Source of the DNA: Dirofilaria immitis
Taxonomy: Eukaryota; Nematoda; Chromadorea; Rhabditida; Onchocercidae
Direction of reading: 5' to 3'
Assembly (NCBI GenBank): GCA_024305405.1
Contig: JAKNDB010000092.1
Span: 2,883,501-2,947,500, forward strand
DNA: 64,000 bases
Below the pieces are notes generated by a model. That model made no database searches, was not told where the DNA came from, and saw only the letters and a program-made list of their open reading frames with translations. Positions 1 through 13,500 of the stretch are shown in pieces (the stretch's first letter is position 1; every line of letters begins with the position of its first letter). A program made the position numbers and the translations under genes.

Positions 1-439
1 TATTTCTGCATAAGCAGCATTTTTTTACGACAAAACAGCGCTAAACTTTAAAAAATTATAATCGCATTTCTCAGCTGATTTTAAATTTAATTAATTTCAT
101 TGCAAAATTTAAATTCATAGAAGAACGAAATCCAAGATTGAATGATATTAACATTTTGATAAATTTAATTAACATTATATTGAAGATCATTGCAGGACGG
201 GATCATGTAACATTGGCTTAATGCAAATGTTTTCGGTACAAAATAGATCTGGAAAAACTTTGAACCCCTTACTATTGATTATATATATTCCAGAAATAGC
301 CAAATACTTAATCGATTAAGTTTAATAATATTTATTGATTTTAAAAATTATAGACGAATGTCATCCTCACTGAGAGACAAATCATTTCTCCATTTCTCCT
401 TCACCAAATAGATGACATTTATCATCAGTGATTTTTCTG

Positions 440-459
440 AAAAAAAAAAAAAAAAAAAA
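440..459. repeat. Poly-A tract
   Basis: Uninterrupted run of 20 A upstream of the GPCR exon. Confidence 0.9.
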
Positions 460-639
460 GATTACTGAGTGAAAAGTAACGAATATGTATAATGAATAAT
501 ATTAGCCTTGTTAAACTTCAACAAATTAACAATATTATAGTTTCTGATTTGGTTTATTAGAATAAGTAGTAAATGAAACTCTATGGCTATTGCATTAATT
601 CATGATGTTTGAGATTCGATAATTTTGCAAACTTTGCAG

Positions 640-2305
640 CACAAGCATAACAGAACGTTATGGAGGTGGTTAGTGATTGCATTAATTTGCATAATATTGA
701 ATACACCGGAGAACATGTATCGAATGGTAATATTATTCGGAATGCCTGATATTCATGAGGAGGCGCTTCATTTCTCAGCACGAATGCTTGCACAAGCGCT
801 CTATTTCAGGTGTTACATATGGAAATCATTATATAAATTACTTGATGTGTTATCACATGAAGCTTTCCACTCTAAACATTCAGTAATTGACCAAATGATT
901 AAATATCAGTTAAAAACCAAGTGATTAAATACCAGTTATCATTTTCTGAAAAGGCGTAATATATAATTTTGGCGTCAACATTTCAAAAAAATTTACAAAC
1001 AATAATATAAAATGATTTAATTCGACATAAATCCTATACTGTTACAGATTTTTTTATAATTTCTTATCTGCTGATCATATAACTGCGCTATTTGATTAAT
1101 GTGCTGCTATTTTATCAATTGAGCCATATCTTTTGATATGCATTTTTCCTATCGTGAAAGGTTTTTCTTGTTGAAGGATGTAAGTGGTGATTAGGGAATT
1201 TGTTGTGTAATTTGTTACAACGGACTTTTATCGTAACAGCTAATGATGCACAATATAGTAAAGGAATACTGATAATATAGTTAAAATAAAGCGATAGATA
1301 AATACGTTTTGATTGTAAGGAAGTTAACCAGAATTTGTTGATATAAGAAAATGATAATTGAGTTGAAAAAGTCGCTTGTAGTTAACAAATTAGAGCGAAA
1401 AAAAAAGAAACAAATGAAAGAAAAAGGAAATCGAACTCGTTCAACAGGTAACAATCCTTTTATAATGGAAGTTAAGTTACAACGTATATTAAATATTGTA
1501 TAAACCTTATTATCATACGAAAGGGAAAGATCTGAACAATATTTTAAATATTCATTGTATGTTTTTACTTTTGAAGATAAAGTTCGGTAACAATTGATAA
1601 ATACGAGGATAAGATAAATGTTTTGTTTCATTACATTAAGCATAGTAAAATTTATTTATATTCAGTATTAAAAGATAAATCATTGATAAAAATATTCTTT
1701 TGATTATTTGAACAAATTTATGCTAAAATTATTTTCGGTTATCCCTACAAATTTCTTTATTTTTTCGATTTATGTGATTTTTAGAAAATTTATATTTGCT
1801 CAGTAATCTTCTTCTAAATTCCATTAACAATAATATTAAATAATTTGCTGATTTTGAGCATTTTTATATAAAAGTAGTGATAACTGAGTCTTTGAGAAAT
1901 GAATAGTAAATATAAAAATCTTACTTTTGCAAGTTGGTTGGATTCTGCGACAGTCATTTTCTTTGCACTTTCACTATTTTCTTCATTCATTTTTCGTTCT
2001 GTCCATTTCAGTATTAATTACTTTCCATAATCGAAATATGCCACTTGTTTATGTTTATATCTAAAATAAACAATTCTTAAGTAATTTTTTAAAATAATTA
2101 CAGATCATGAAATTTTATAATATGCGTTTGTTTATAAGCACCAGTTATTTTCAGTCAGTTTGCATTTAATGCAGTTTATTTGGCACTGTTTGTCTTCGAT
2201 AAATCAACTAGGCCGAAATCATATTTCGAGCATTTCACCGCCAGAAACTCTATGCCGGTACACCAATCATGTCAGTGGTATATTTCATTGATTTCAGTTT
2301 ATTGA
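640..2305 (+). CDS. Rhodopsin-like GPCR, C-terminal part (5' end outside window)
   Basis: Two exons read as the end of a seven-helix receptor. Exon 640-809 follows a TTTGCAG acceptor and encodes basic residues (HKHNRTL), a hydrophobic helix ending in NTPENMYR (TM6) and the start of TM7. Exon 2155-2277 or 2305 follows TTTTCAG and joins in phase to give SQFAFNAVYLALFVFDKS, with NAVYL where rhodopsin-type receptors carry NPxxY. A short tail follows, ending at TGA 2303-2305, or splicing on at GTATAT 2278. TM1-TM5 must lie before base 1. The pattern resembles nematode neuropeptide-type receptors, but neither ligand nor subfamily can be assigned. The family call rests on the TM6/TM7 layout only. 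Confidence 0.62.
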
Positions 2306-3433
2306 AAAGAAAAATTTGTAGAAAGTTCATAGCTTGCAATTTATTGAATTTATTTTAATCTACTAAAAATTATATTATTCACATTAAATTAGGATTTCTG
2401 AAAAGTTTACAGAAACCTGAATTTACTTGGTATTTTTAAAAATATTTGTTGTCTTTTATTCGCTTTCTGATATTTATTTTTGGAAAAAATAAAATCAATT
2501 CAATCGTCCTTTTTTCAGCAAAATATAGCAAAGTATATTCCGAAAAGGTAAATGGACTCACAGCTGTTTAGCAAAGGACAATATTATACAGAATGAGATA
2601 AATTACTACTATGTTTTTGTCGTTGATAATTCAGCCATAATTCATTCATATTACTATTTAAGATCAGTAATAATGTTGATTGTTTCTCTCACTTTTAATT
2701 TCTTTGCACTTGTATCTTCGTTAAAAGTTGAAATTATAGAGGCAATTTGTGAATGATATATGTTTTGATTCTTTTGAATGTTCTGTGCAGTTATTTTGAC
2801 TTTTTAAACAATATAGACCGTTCTTATGAAATTAAGTAATTAATAATTAATATATATCATTATCCTCTCCTCAGAGGAATAAAATTGGTGAAACAGCTAG
2901 AAAAAAGAATTTCGAAATTTAAATTTAAAACAGATTATCATTAAAAACGACTTCTTTAACTATTCTATTTCTCTTATCTCAAATTTGAAAAATCCATCTT
3001 AACGGATTTTCTTTCATGAATCACTAATATAGCCATTACAATGTTTTCTGCTGGTAAAATAAAGAATATTTCTGCTTACTATTTTCAAGCAAAATTAATC
3101 CATTCCGAATATTTCAACTTCTAATTTCGAGCGAAGGGACAGAAAAGTGAAGCTAATAAAATGGACTTTACCTGTCGCATAACCAAATTTGGCGACAATC
3201 TTCTACTACCAAAATATTCATTTCTCCATTCTACAAAAGAAAAATTATAACACGATTAATGCAAATTTTTAACTCCATTCAAATCTTCAATTATAATGCA
3301 AAATTCTGCATCCGACCAAATAACCAACCATTATAAACTGAGGAATCACTTGTGGGCCAATCATTTTTACTGATTTTCAAAGTACAAAAGGACCATTCAT
3401 TTAAATAAAACATGGCTCTTCAATTACTTCCAG

Positions 3434-6400
3434 AAAAAATCTGAGCAAATTAGTGCGAGTGCCATCACGTTTCATATTTAATGCTAAAATAAACATTCCA
3501 GCTCAGATGCTACGTCGTGAAGAATGCCGTGTACCATTTATTGTAGTCCATGGACCACGCTCAATAGAATTGTTAGTAAAAAAATTTCTGAAAGTTCTAA
3601 TTTTCCATCCATTCACGAGTGATTATAGCTTATCTCATTACTGTTTATCTTGATTTTTCATTTGATATAGTAATGTTAGATAGCTTATCTCTTACTTTTG
3701 AAATCGTACCCAAAAACGGTAAAATTGAAGACTTCCACAGAAATATCAATGTGTTGTGACGCGATTCATAAATTGTAAAATTCCAGTTTATGCTCATTGG
3801 AATGAAATCTTCTTTCTTCAAAGTGTCCAAATTTTAAGATAAATATATAAAACATGGAGTAAGATCGTTGTAAATTTTTTACGGTTTAAGATCGTTATGA
3901 ATTCCCTGTTTAGGAAATTATATGATTAATTATAAATCGGATCCTACGATGAAATTAAGTTTCGCATAACTGCAAGATTTGATTCCACCTTTCTTATTTT
4001 ATTTCTAAACCAACTTGAATTCTAATCATTTTAATTACTTATGCCAGACTTAAAATAAAATACAAATATTTTTCAGCGAACTTAAAATTAATGTAGCGGG
4101 TCTTCATCCAGAAAATTCAACGCTAATAGTGAATAGTCAAAGTGAATTGCGTACGCAAATTTCCGGATTAATAGCAATACGTTTCGGTGCTTCAAAAGAT
4201 ATTGATAATATTGTAGATGCAGAAAGTATGGTTTACAATTTTTAATTCCTTTAAATTTAGTGCTCGAATTTATGTAAATATTATAATCGATCCTCAATCA
4301 TTATTTATTATTTCATCATGAAATAAAAATGAATATCAATGGCAAATTTCCGGTAAATTTACTTAAAATTAACAGATAAATTCAGCATGAAATAACTTCA
4401 TTGATAAACATCAAATTCATATTTGCAAAAAGCAAGATTAGTTATAGAATTTGCTAGATTATAAAGTAAACCAGAATTAGCTAGTCAATAGTAATATAAA
4501 TTTATCTTCAAACATCACTGAATACGATTTAAAAAGATCTTGGAAACATTTTAGTGAAGTATCTATATCATGTTTTTAGTCCGAACTTTTGCAGCAGTAC
4601 TAAATGAAATGCAGGAAATGGATTTTGAGCATACATTTGTCATGCGTAGCATGGATCCATTTTGGAATCAATGCACAGCATTATTACATCAGTGGAATAT
4701 AGAAATGGTTTGATTGGTCTCAGCATTCTTATTTCATATCACGCAATAGAATTCATGCAATTTGTTAAACAGAAAAGCAGACTCCGATCGCTATCAGTCG
4801 TAGAACTTTGGAATAGCCAGCTAAACTCCAGAGTTTACAAGTATTTATACTGATCATATCGAATCTATTGCTCAAATGTCTACTTAGATTTATGAAATAG
4901 AAGTCGAGTTTGACAATAATTTACAGAGATTTCGAGGTGTTCAGTACAGATTCACATTCTTTAATGTATTCAAAATGGACGCTTTATATGGGTACCAAAT
5001 ATTTTCACCGTTTAATCAATGAAAATTCAAGTGTCAACTACGCAAGATTAGACTATCCTGATGATGTTATAGACTATGTAATACCTATTTCAAAACTATT
5101 TTCCAGCTACATCAAGAATTTCCATCAAACCAAAAATTTGACACTTTAATTTTTTTAGAATTGCAGCTAACAGGAAGTATAGATCATGAAAGTTAATTGA
5201 CAAAACAAGTTAAATATTAAGGAAAATATGCAAATTAGTAATCGAATAAACCGGACGAATCGGACAATTAATATTTAAAAATTGTTTGCAATCGTTACTT
5301 TTGTTTTCGATGTTCGAAGATTAATTTTTTTTCAGGCGTTTTCTTTAGCATTGCAAAATTGGTTCCATGAAGAATTGCAGAAGGATATTAAAAAAATGCG
5401 TCAGATACTCGAATTACTTTGCATACTAGAACCGATTAACGTGGATCTAGCTATCGAAACCGTTGCTATAGAACTCGAATCTGCCATTTTCGATGTAAAT
5501 TTCTCTCTAATTTTCGCGGGAAATCGTAATGTTCTTATGAATTCATTAACAAAATTGCCTAAATTTTGATTTTGTGAAATATTTGGATAAAATTAATACG
5601 TAAATTCTTTTAAAAGCATTTAGGCGAAAATTATGCTTAATGAAACATAAAGGAAGCTTGCTATTATTACTCTTTGACAGAATAATAATATAACAGATAA
5701 GTTTATTAAGAAGGTAGAGCTTGCCTAATGACAAAATCTTCTCGAAAAGCAAATATTCGGTCGTATTTATAATTAATAGCTACTGACAGAGTGTTATTTC
5801 ATCAGTGGGTTGGATGTTTTCTCCGATGAAATTAATTTGCAATATAATGGGAAATGTTTGCTTTCAAAAGTTCTCAAATTAAGGATTCATAATGTAAAGC
5901 GTGAAATCTTCTTGTATAGGTATGAAATTATATATATTCGTTAAGAAAAAAAATTTTACAGGAATGGAAATATTTAGACTTAGATGAATTAGTGCGAATA
6001 CTAACATTGCCGAAATACTGGGAATTAGAGGAATTAAAAGTTGCAGCGCGCTCTGTGATCCTCGATGTTCACAGCAAACAATTTCAGTAAGAATCTTCAT
6101 ATATATAAATCAATCAATCGCAAGAATTATGAGAAAATTTTGTCCATCTTCCATGTATTATTAAGATTGCTTCTCCATAGATGCTATCTACGATTTGTGA
6201 CATAAAATTGATAGGTTGAATAATTATTAATTAAATCATACTGAAGCATGAAGTAAACAATGAAGAATAAGTAATAAAATTTTAATTTTTCCAAGATTAC
6301 TATCATTCTTCTGCGCTACTCATTTAGCAAAGTGTAACTTCATTCATTCTCTCTTCGTAATCGGAAAATATCTCAATTAGCACTTTTTGTATTAAAAAAG

Positions 6401-6860
6401 GTAGTTATTCCAAATTTGTTTTAGTTCATGTTTCGACAGCACATTTAGTCTGTTTATCAATATAAATATTAAAGAAAAATCCAGAAATATATAGCCGTAT
6501 CAACATCGCTCATAAAATCACGGCATAAGAGATTTACAGCAAAATCAACATATATTTTGTTAAATATATCATTTACTACTTAATTAGCATTAAACAATTA
6601 CTTGAAAAGCTTATAATTTTATAAATTCTTAAAGATATCCTTAAACAAATACGAGTATAAACAATTTTTATAGAAAACAGTACAATGAACAATCAACAGG
6701 TTCACGATGTGCAATATATCAGGACCTTATATTTAGCGGTGCGATGGATGAGACATCTAAACCAATAGAAAGTGAACTTGAAAAGATCAAAAAGATGAGC
6801 TGGAAAATGAGTATGGTGGAGAAAACAGTAGAATTCATGGAAGAATCAGTCTCGCAATAA
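3434..6860 (+). CDS. Unrecognised eight-exon gene
   Basis: Exons with matching phases are 3434-3571, 4077-4225, 4580-4707, 4773-4832, 4927-4965, 5336-5494, 5962-6086 and 6674-6860 (stop TAA). Nearly all acceptors are TTTCAG- or TTTTAG-like. The reading frame stays open through every junction, so this is a real gene, but I do not recognise the family. The visible part is about 330 residues, soluble, with no signal peptide or membrane span. The exon at 5336 is helical (LQKDIKKMRQILELLC), the exon at 5962 is Leu/Glu-rich (DLDELVRIL, WELEELKV), and the last exon ends in a charged probable coiled coil. The start exon was not found. A possible 29-base exon at 2519-2547 (after TTTTTCAG, before GTAAAT) may belong here or to the GPCR. 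Confidence 0.68.
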
Positions 6861-7858
6861 ATCTTTAATATTTTGAGCCATAAGATTAAACTGCACAAAT
6901 AAATGAGAAAGTATGAATCAAACAAGTAATAACCCATCATCCAACATGCTTTAAAACACTGTAATCATTTTAGAATGATGAATGAAAGATCATGACATTA
7001 AGTGAAAAAAGAATCATCTTTTATTACTGCAAGATACAAATTTATCTTCTTGTGCTATAATCCATAAACAGCTGTAATTCGCATTGAGCTTACCTCAGAA
7101 ATATTTAGATATTATCTAAACCCATTCAGTCAAGTATCAGTCCAACGGATAAGATATGGTTTTGCAGACAAATTTATTCATTTATATTGCAAATAAACTA
7201 GAAAAATTTCATCACTTATATATTCCTTTTAATCAGATCTTTTTTACTTTTTGCTAAATGAGTAATACTGCAATAAAATAAAAGAGAATTACGAGATTAG
7301 TGGCACAATGTTTATTTTTTTCCTGCACGCCTAACACAAAAAGTTCAGCAAATGTCGTTTATTTGAAAATAGAAAATGCAACAATTATCTAATAACAAAA
7401 ATGTACTTTTCAGAAGATCTTTTCTAACTTCAAAACGAAATGATTAAATTGAAAGAAGTTTAGGACCACTGATTGAAACTTCATCACTATCGATTATAGA
7501 ATTTATGATTTCCGATCCCTTAAACAGACATTCTAATACATGATGGCAGCAATAATTTTATTGTGTTGCGATCATAAAGTTCGCCAGTCAAGCCATACAA
7601 AGAAATGTATATAAGTTATTATAAGACGGATAAAGATAGTGCTTCATTTCAGACTACGTAAATAACGTAATACAGAGCAAATTAGAATAAGGATTGAAAT
7701 GTATAATGTATGAAGAAAGAAGCAAATGTTATCTCGAAAGAATTATTCTCCTGGCCAAGCGCGCAACTATGCCAGTATAATATAGAGTATAAAAGTTATA
7801 TACTATATGTATTATTTGTTAAAGTAATTAGCAACCTATTTTTAAGACAAAAACAGTC

Positions 7859-7880
7859 CACTGAGCCATAAAGCTCAGTG
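7859..7880. repeat. Short perfect hairpin
   Basis: CACTGAGC and GCTCAGTG form a perfect 8-bp stem around the six-base loop CATAAA. No flanking gene explains it, and it is too short to call a microRNA precursor. Confidence 0.5.
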
Positions 7881-8032
7881 CCATTGGGCCATGAAATTCA
7901 ATGCAATTTGCTTGCTTAAATTTCATATAATGAAGTATATGAAATGTACCACATTCTGCTATGCTAATTTTCAAAAATAATTTAATATTAGAGAAAATAA
8001 AGAGCAATGATGATTACATTGCTTTTAATATA

Positions 8033-8035
<3 letters not shown>

Positions 8036-8078
<43 letters not shown>
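8036..8078. repeat. (TA)n microsatellite
   Basis: An uninterrupted run of about 21 TA units. Confidence 0.95.
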
Positions 8079-8080
<2 letters not shown>

Positions 8081-8985
8081 TTTAGTTTACAAAAGAGAGA
8101 TAATAAATTCATTGATTTTTTGAAGAAAAAATAAAAATAAAAAACTAAACTTTTTCGATTAACTAAAAGACAAAAAAAATTTTGCAAATTGGTGAAGAAA
8201 GCATATAAATATTAAACAAATTAACCTCACTTTCGTTAACATTTTAAAAATAGTAAAATTTATGAGCACAATAAAGCTATTCTATCTAACTTTCACCAGA
8301 CATAGATAGCTAAGAATTAATAATATTGTGAGGATAATCTACGAATATCTAGTCGATTATAGGTGAATCAAGAATTATATAGAATATTTAGCATTGGAAA
8401 ATATTACATCATTTAGTCATTTTCAGTGCTAAATTAATGGAGATATAAATTGGATCAATTAAATTTAATAATAAAGAAAGAGAGAGATCAATTCGATGAA
8501 GCTTATAATTAATCGACTGACTTCATCCACTTCTTTTTTGTTTTACCATTGAGCATATATCGACAAACCAGAAAAAAGTGCTATTCTGAAGGTATGTATT
8601 CTTATACTAATTAGTGACCAGTAAAAACACCAATCACACTGACCATGAAGAGTGGATTTTTTTCTTTCCGAAATCTTTTTTACTTTTGCTCTAATGGTAA
8701 GTTGTTAGAATAGGCTATATGTGTTAGATCGTATAAAAGATTAAAATGTGTATACGATATTTTGATTCCTAATTTCTTTGGCCATGTTTCCAGTCATCTG
8801 CTTAACAATAAGATAGAAAATAATGATAATTTATACAATATGTTTTGCTAGCTCATTTTATTTAAATTTGTTAAACTAGATGTTAATCGACGCTGCAAGC
8901 GTTTAAGTTTTATCACATTTATTAACAGAGTGCTAGCGATTTTCAATGGAGTGCAATGGATAAGTGGAGGCATCGGATTAAAAGT

Positions 8986-9004
8986 CGTAGTAGTAGTAGT
9001 AGTA
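8986..9004. repeat. (GTA)n short triplet run
   Basis: About six GTA/AGT units in a non-coding stretch. Confidence 0.85.
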
Positions 9005-9359
9005 AAGAGATGATTGAAATAGATAAGAGTTGAAAAAACACTGCTACATTTTCAAGTGTCTCACTTTAGTTTAGGCTAATAATTATTAGTAGCGTCTAAA
9101 CTACTGTCAAGTTGGTATGGAAAAATATAATACCCAAATATAAAAATGCATTTTATTTTGAAAGAAAAATGGGTTATGGGAACTTTTGCATTAATAGTTC
9201 CTAATGTTTTACGCTCTCATAAAATTTTATTTTAATACGTTTTCGCTATGATGATTGTAATAAATATCGCATTGGCACTACTACTAAACTCTTTGCCAGC
9301 ATTGTCAAGTTGTTTCAATTCGATGTAACGTTATTTAAATGGCAGAGTGTGTGTAAAGG

Positions 9360-9421
9360 AAAATACGAATGGAACCCATTCAGTTGTTAGAAAATACGAA
9401 TGGAACCCATTCAGTTGTTAG
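9360..9421. repeat. 31-bp tandem duplication, two identical copies
   Basis: The unit starting AAAATACGAATGG and ending CAGTTGTTAG occurs at 9360-9390 and again, without a mismatch, at 9391-9421. Identical copies mean a recent duplication or an assembly artefact. Confidence 0.95.
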
Positions 9422-10576
9422 CTATTTGCAGTAATGTGGAGTTATTTTATAATCTAATAAAACATTGACTTATTCACTGACTAAACAAATTAGATCATCT
9501 TATTTTACAAATCCTGGTTTCATCTTCTATTGTTATCAACCTGCTCATTGCTGTTTGGATTCATACCTATTTGCCCTTTTGCTATTTGCTCTGGCGAAAT
9601 GTTTATTTCATGATTCAGATCAATTTGCATAAACTGAACTTGAACAAGATGAGCTCCCAATTTGGCTTTTTGAAGCATTCACGACTTATTGTTTTATATG
9701 CTATTGCTTATTTGCATTTATAGTTTTATTAGTTTATTTTACTCAAAATTAACTTCGAATTATATTATAATAAGAAATATACTTATAATTTACTTATTAT
9801 TTCTGTTTCACTTCTTTTTCATGCTATTTCTTTCACAAGTCGTTTATACAGACTTTTCTTGAAAATTGATAAGCAAGGAGAAACTCAAATTTTAAAAATC
9901 ACTTCAACAAATCTGGCATAAACTGCGTGAAATACATCTCATCTTCCACTTTCTCGCTCGTAAAAAGTTTCTTAACGCGAGTTACTCCAGAATTTAAAAT
10001 TAAACTGAACGTTTACAGAAACTGCTGAAAAAAATATTTCATACTATTTCAATGTTCATGTTCAACAAGTTATGGTGGAAAAAATTCAAAAAGTTGTTGA
10101 CATTTGTAAAGTATTTCCTTATTACTGCAATGGTGATGATGTAATATCTATGGAAATGTAAATGTAAACGTAAACGGATTGTTGAATGGATTGCTATACG
10201 TTACTGTTCAATGGGATATTCGGTAAAACTGTGAATACACTTTCAACAAGTTAGTTTATCTTCTCACTGTTCATTATGTTCTAAAAGTTCTGATTCTCAT
10301 GTGGTCGAATTCTTTTACTTATTTAATCTGCGATGTAACTTGTCATTCCGTGATTAGTTATGATGCCTCTTGCTTCTCACGCTTTCCGCTTATTTTTAAA
10401 TATTTTGCCAATATAATTTCATCCTAAGTTTGTACTTTTTGTTGGTGTACTTTGAAATACATTACCGCCTCTGTTGCGGAATTATACAAAAGTTTATAAC
10501 TTTGAAACCAAATCAGAGTTTTGTTTTATTAGATTCTATCTTTATTGATTTTCTTAATTTATATTATTGCTCATAG

Positions 10577-13500
10577 ATGTAACTTTGGAAACACATGCAG
10601 AAATTGCGGCACTTATGTTGATTATATTTGCTTTTGTACTGACTATCATTTGTTTGTCTTATTGATCACTATATTAAAGTGCTTTGCAGCTAAGAAGTTT
10701 GTTGTAACTTGCTCTTCTACCACTAATTTGCAGTATCGTATTTTTTTTCTTTAAGACTTAGCGGTGAAATTTGTGAAAGACATGTACCAGAAAGAGATGA
10801 CTATTTGTGGGTTGGATGTGAAGAATATCCAGATTTTTTTGTGCACTGCGTTTTGCCGATGGAACTTGTAAAGAGTAATGATAAAACCTGTTTTTAATGG
10901 TTTCGATTGTATTGTAAGTAGACAACAGTGTAGGTAAGTAGCAACACTGTTTTTTTCTTTTTTTTTTTTTTTTTGATTGTAAACAAATTCACGAGTTTCA
11001 TAAAATTTAGTTCAATGAAATCATAATTCATTCTTGATCTCACTGCCTGACAGTTTTCTTTTCGAACAAAATGAAAATTCCCTTTCATCTAGGTATGATG
11101 ATTAAACTGCGCTCTGCACTATTTGGATGGCAAATGCGATGAAAAATGTACAATAGTAGAATGTGAATATTACGGTATAGAGTATGATAGCAATACGGTT
11201 TAAAAGGGAGCAATATGATTGGCATCATTTTAAAAGAGTCACACCACTGAATTTTTGGCAAAATATATTTACTTCTTGCAAAAACTTGCACGAATTAGTT
11301 ACCAGAAATGAAATATTTTGGCAATAAAAAATTATAAAATATGTAGTGAAAATAAGATTGCAGATGCATCTAATATCGAATATTGAATACAGATAAGGAT
11401 AAGAATTGCTTATTTTATTTTCTAAATAAATCAATAAAATACTTTTAAAATTTCCAGAAATTACAAATCCAGTATATTTGATTTTAGATAATACAATACA
11501 ACTCGAATTTATTAATGATCATTTGCAAATGAAGTTGGAAAAGAGATTAATTTGAGGAAATGATGGGAAAATTTAAGGTAAAATTGTTTTTTCATCAAAT
11601 GAACTTTTGCACTCAATTGGAATTTCATGTTTATTAATTGCTTTATATTTTTATAAGAATACATTTTATATCATCTTCAGAACGTATTAAGAAGACACTT
11701 TTGACAGTGATTTTTAGATTCTGAAGTTTTGTTTATTTCTAATTTCCAATTATTCCACGTTGAATTAGAAACATTCGTTATTACTCATATATTTTCACAA
11801 AATCCAAACTGCGAATAGTTTTTAGCTTAGTAAGAATTCGAAAAGACATAGGACAAAGAACAATTATATCAATTTACAAATTTTTCAGAAATGAAACAGG
11901 TGTTTTACCTTATGTGAACATTGATTCAATATATTTTGTATTTTGTCAATGTCTTCATTCAAACATGCAAATGTTTTGCCGTGTTTCACAGATATTTTTA
12001 ATACTGTTGCTTATCTTCATACCGTTCCCTATGATGAGGTTATTTTTATATTCCGTTTTCAAGTTTTATGTTTATCTTATTCATTCTATGGTACTAATTT
12101 TTATTCCTAGCTTGAAAAATATTACTTAAATAATCATTCTAAACGAAGGACCGAATAAGTTTGGGCGATGTTACTATTGAAAGACTTTTCGTAGAAAATG
12201 GTAGAAACCGTTCTTTTCCGGTACTGCTATCTTCATTGTATGTTTTATTTTAGCTGGAATAATATTATCATATTTCTATGGAACTTATGGATTTTATGAT
12301 ATATTGAAGAAACGGAATATCGGAAAGAATCATGCCACTATTTGGAAAGTACCATGTCTGTTTTATTTCTTATTTTCGATTATTTATATTTATCTTAGAC
12401 TACAAATTGCGAAAAGATTTGAGTGAAATGCATATTCATTTGAAATATGCTGAATGTGGCGTATTTTCATAGCGAAACCATTTCACAGCCTTTTGTAGTT
12501 TTGTAATATGCAACAACTCTAATTCGTTGAAGTTGATCATTATTATGAATAACACTATCGTTTCAGCAATGCACAAGTTATCATTAATTTTCTGAAGTAC
12601 TTGATCGTTCCTCTGTGGACATTGTTAAGAAATCAAAAATGAAATTAATTAATAAATAGATAATTTGATGGTTTTTGATCCTTAATGGCTTTTTTCATGT
12701 ATTCAAAAGTAATGCATTTTTCTGAATGTTTTTGATGCTTTCTGAATTTACTATATGAGAAAGTATTTGTCTTTTCACGAAGATAGGAATGTTTCGGTTA
12801 TTGCGAATAATTTTACAATTTTATCGAAGTAAGAATAATTGAGGAAAATGTAGTTAAATGTTAAAGTTAGTCAAGGGAATATGGTGTTGAAAAATTAGCG
12901 CTTAATAGTCTTCTTCATATTTTTAAATTCAGATCGCTACCGATTTATAATTAAATTTCAAAACAATATTTCACACTATTTAAGTAATATTGCACCAAAA
13001 AACAGAATTTTACGGCACTACGATTTTTAGGTTAAAAGAATTACGGCATAATGATGCAGATAACTAATGGCATGTTTTTTGGTAATATTTCACTGTTCTG
13101 TGCATGAAAGAATTCCAAATATCTATAATAGCTAGCCGGATGACGACTTAGTATTCTGTACTTATCACTTTATATATTTTATATAAAATGGTGTTAAGAC
13201 AAAGCTTAAAATTTTTCCTCACATGCATCCGGTTTTCTGCAGTAATGCGCAAACTTCAGTTATTGAGAGGAGAATATTTATCGCTTATTTAGAGTAGACG
13301 CAACATTATCTTTTTTCTTCATTATCTTTATAAAAAATTTTACTTCCGATCCGATTTTATGGGATATCTGAACACTTCAATTTTTCCGTTGTTTTCGTCA
13401 TTACTTCCTTAAAGTTTATAAAATATAATTTTCTATAGCTGCGAGCTGTAAACATCTTAGGACAAATACTCTAACCGTTAAATTTGCTCATGTCTCTGGT

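Larger units (their letters stand above)
6861..10576. other. Gene-poor stretch
   Basis: I see no coding exon I can support here. It holds a TA dinucleotide run (8036-8078), a short perfect hairpin (7859-7880), a GTA triplet run (8986-9004) and a 31-base tandem duplication (9360-9421). Confidence 0.6.

Noticed and set aside
1281..1643. 120-codon minus-strand frame
   Set aside because: Phe/Ile/Leu-rich translation without domain or splice context, lying inside the presumed GPCR intron.
5073..5190. Open frame after ATGTTATAG that could be an extra exon of the unknown gene
   Set aside because: No donor in it restores phase with the next exon; skipping it and ending the previous exon at 4965 gives a clean frame.
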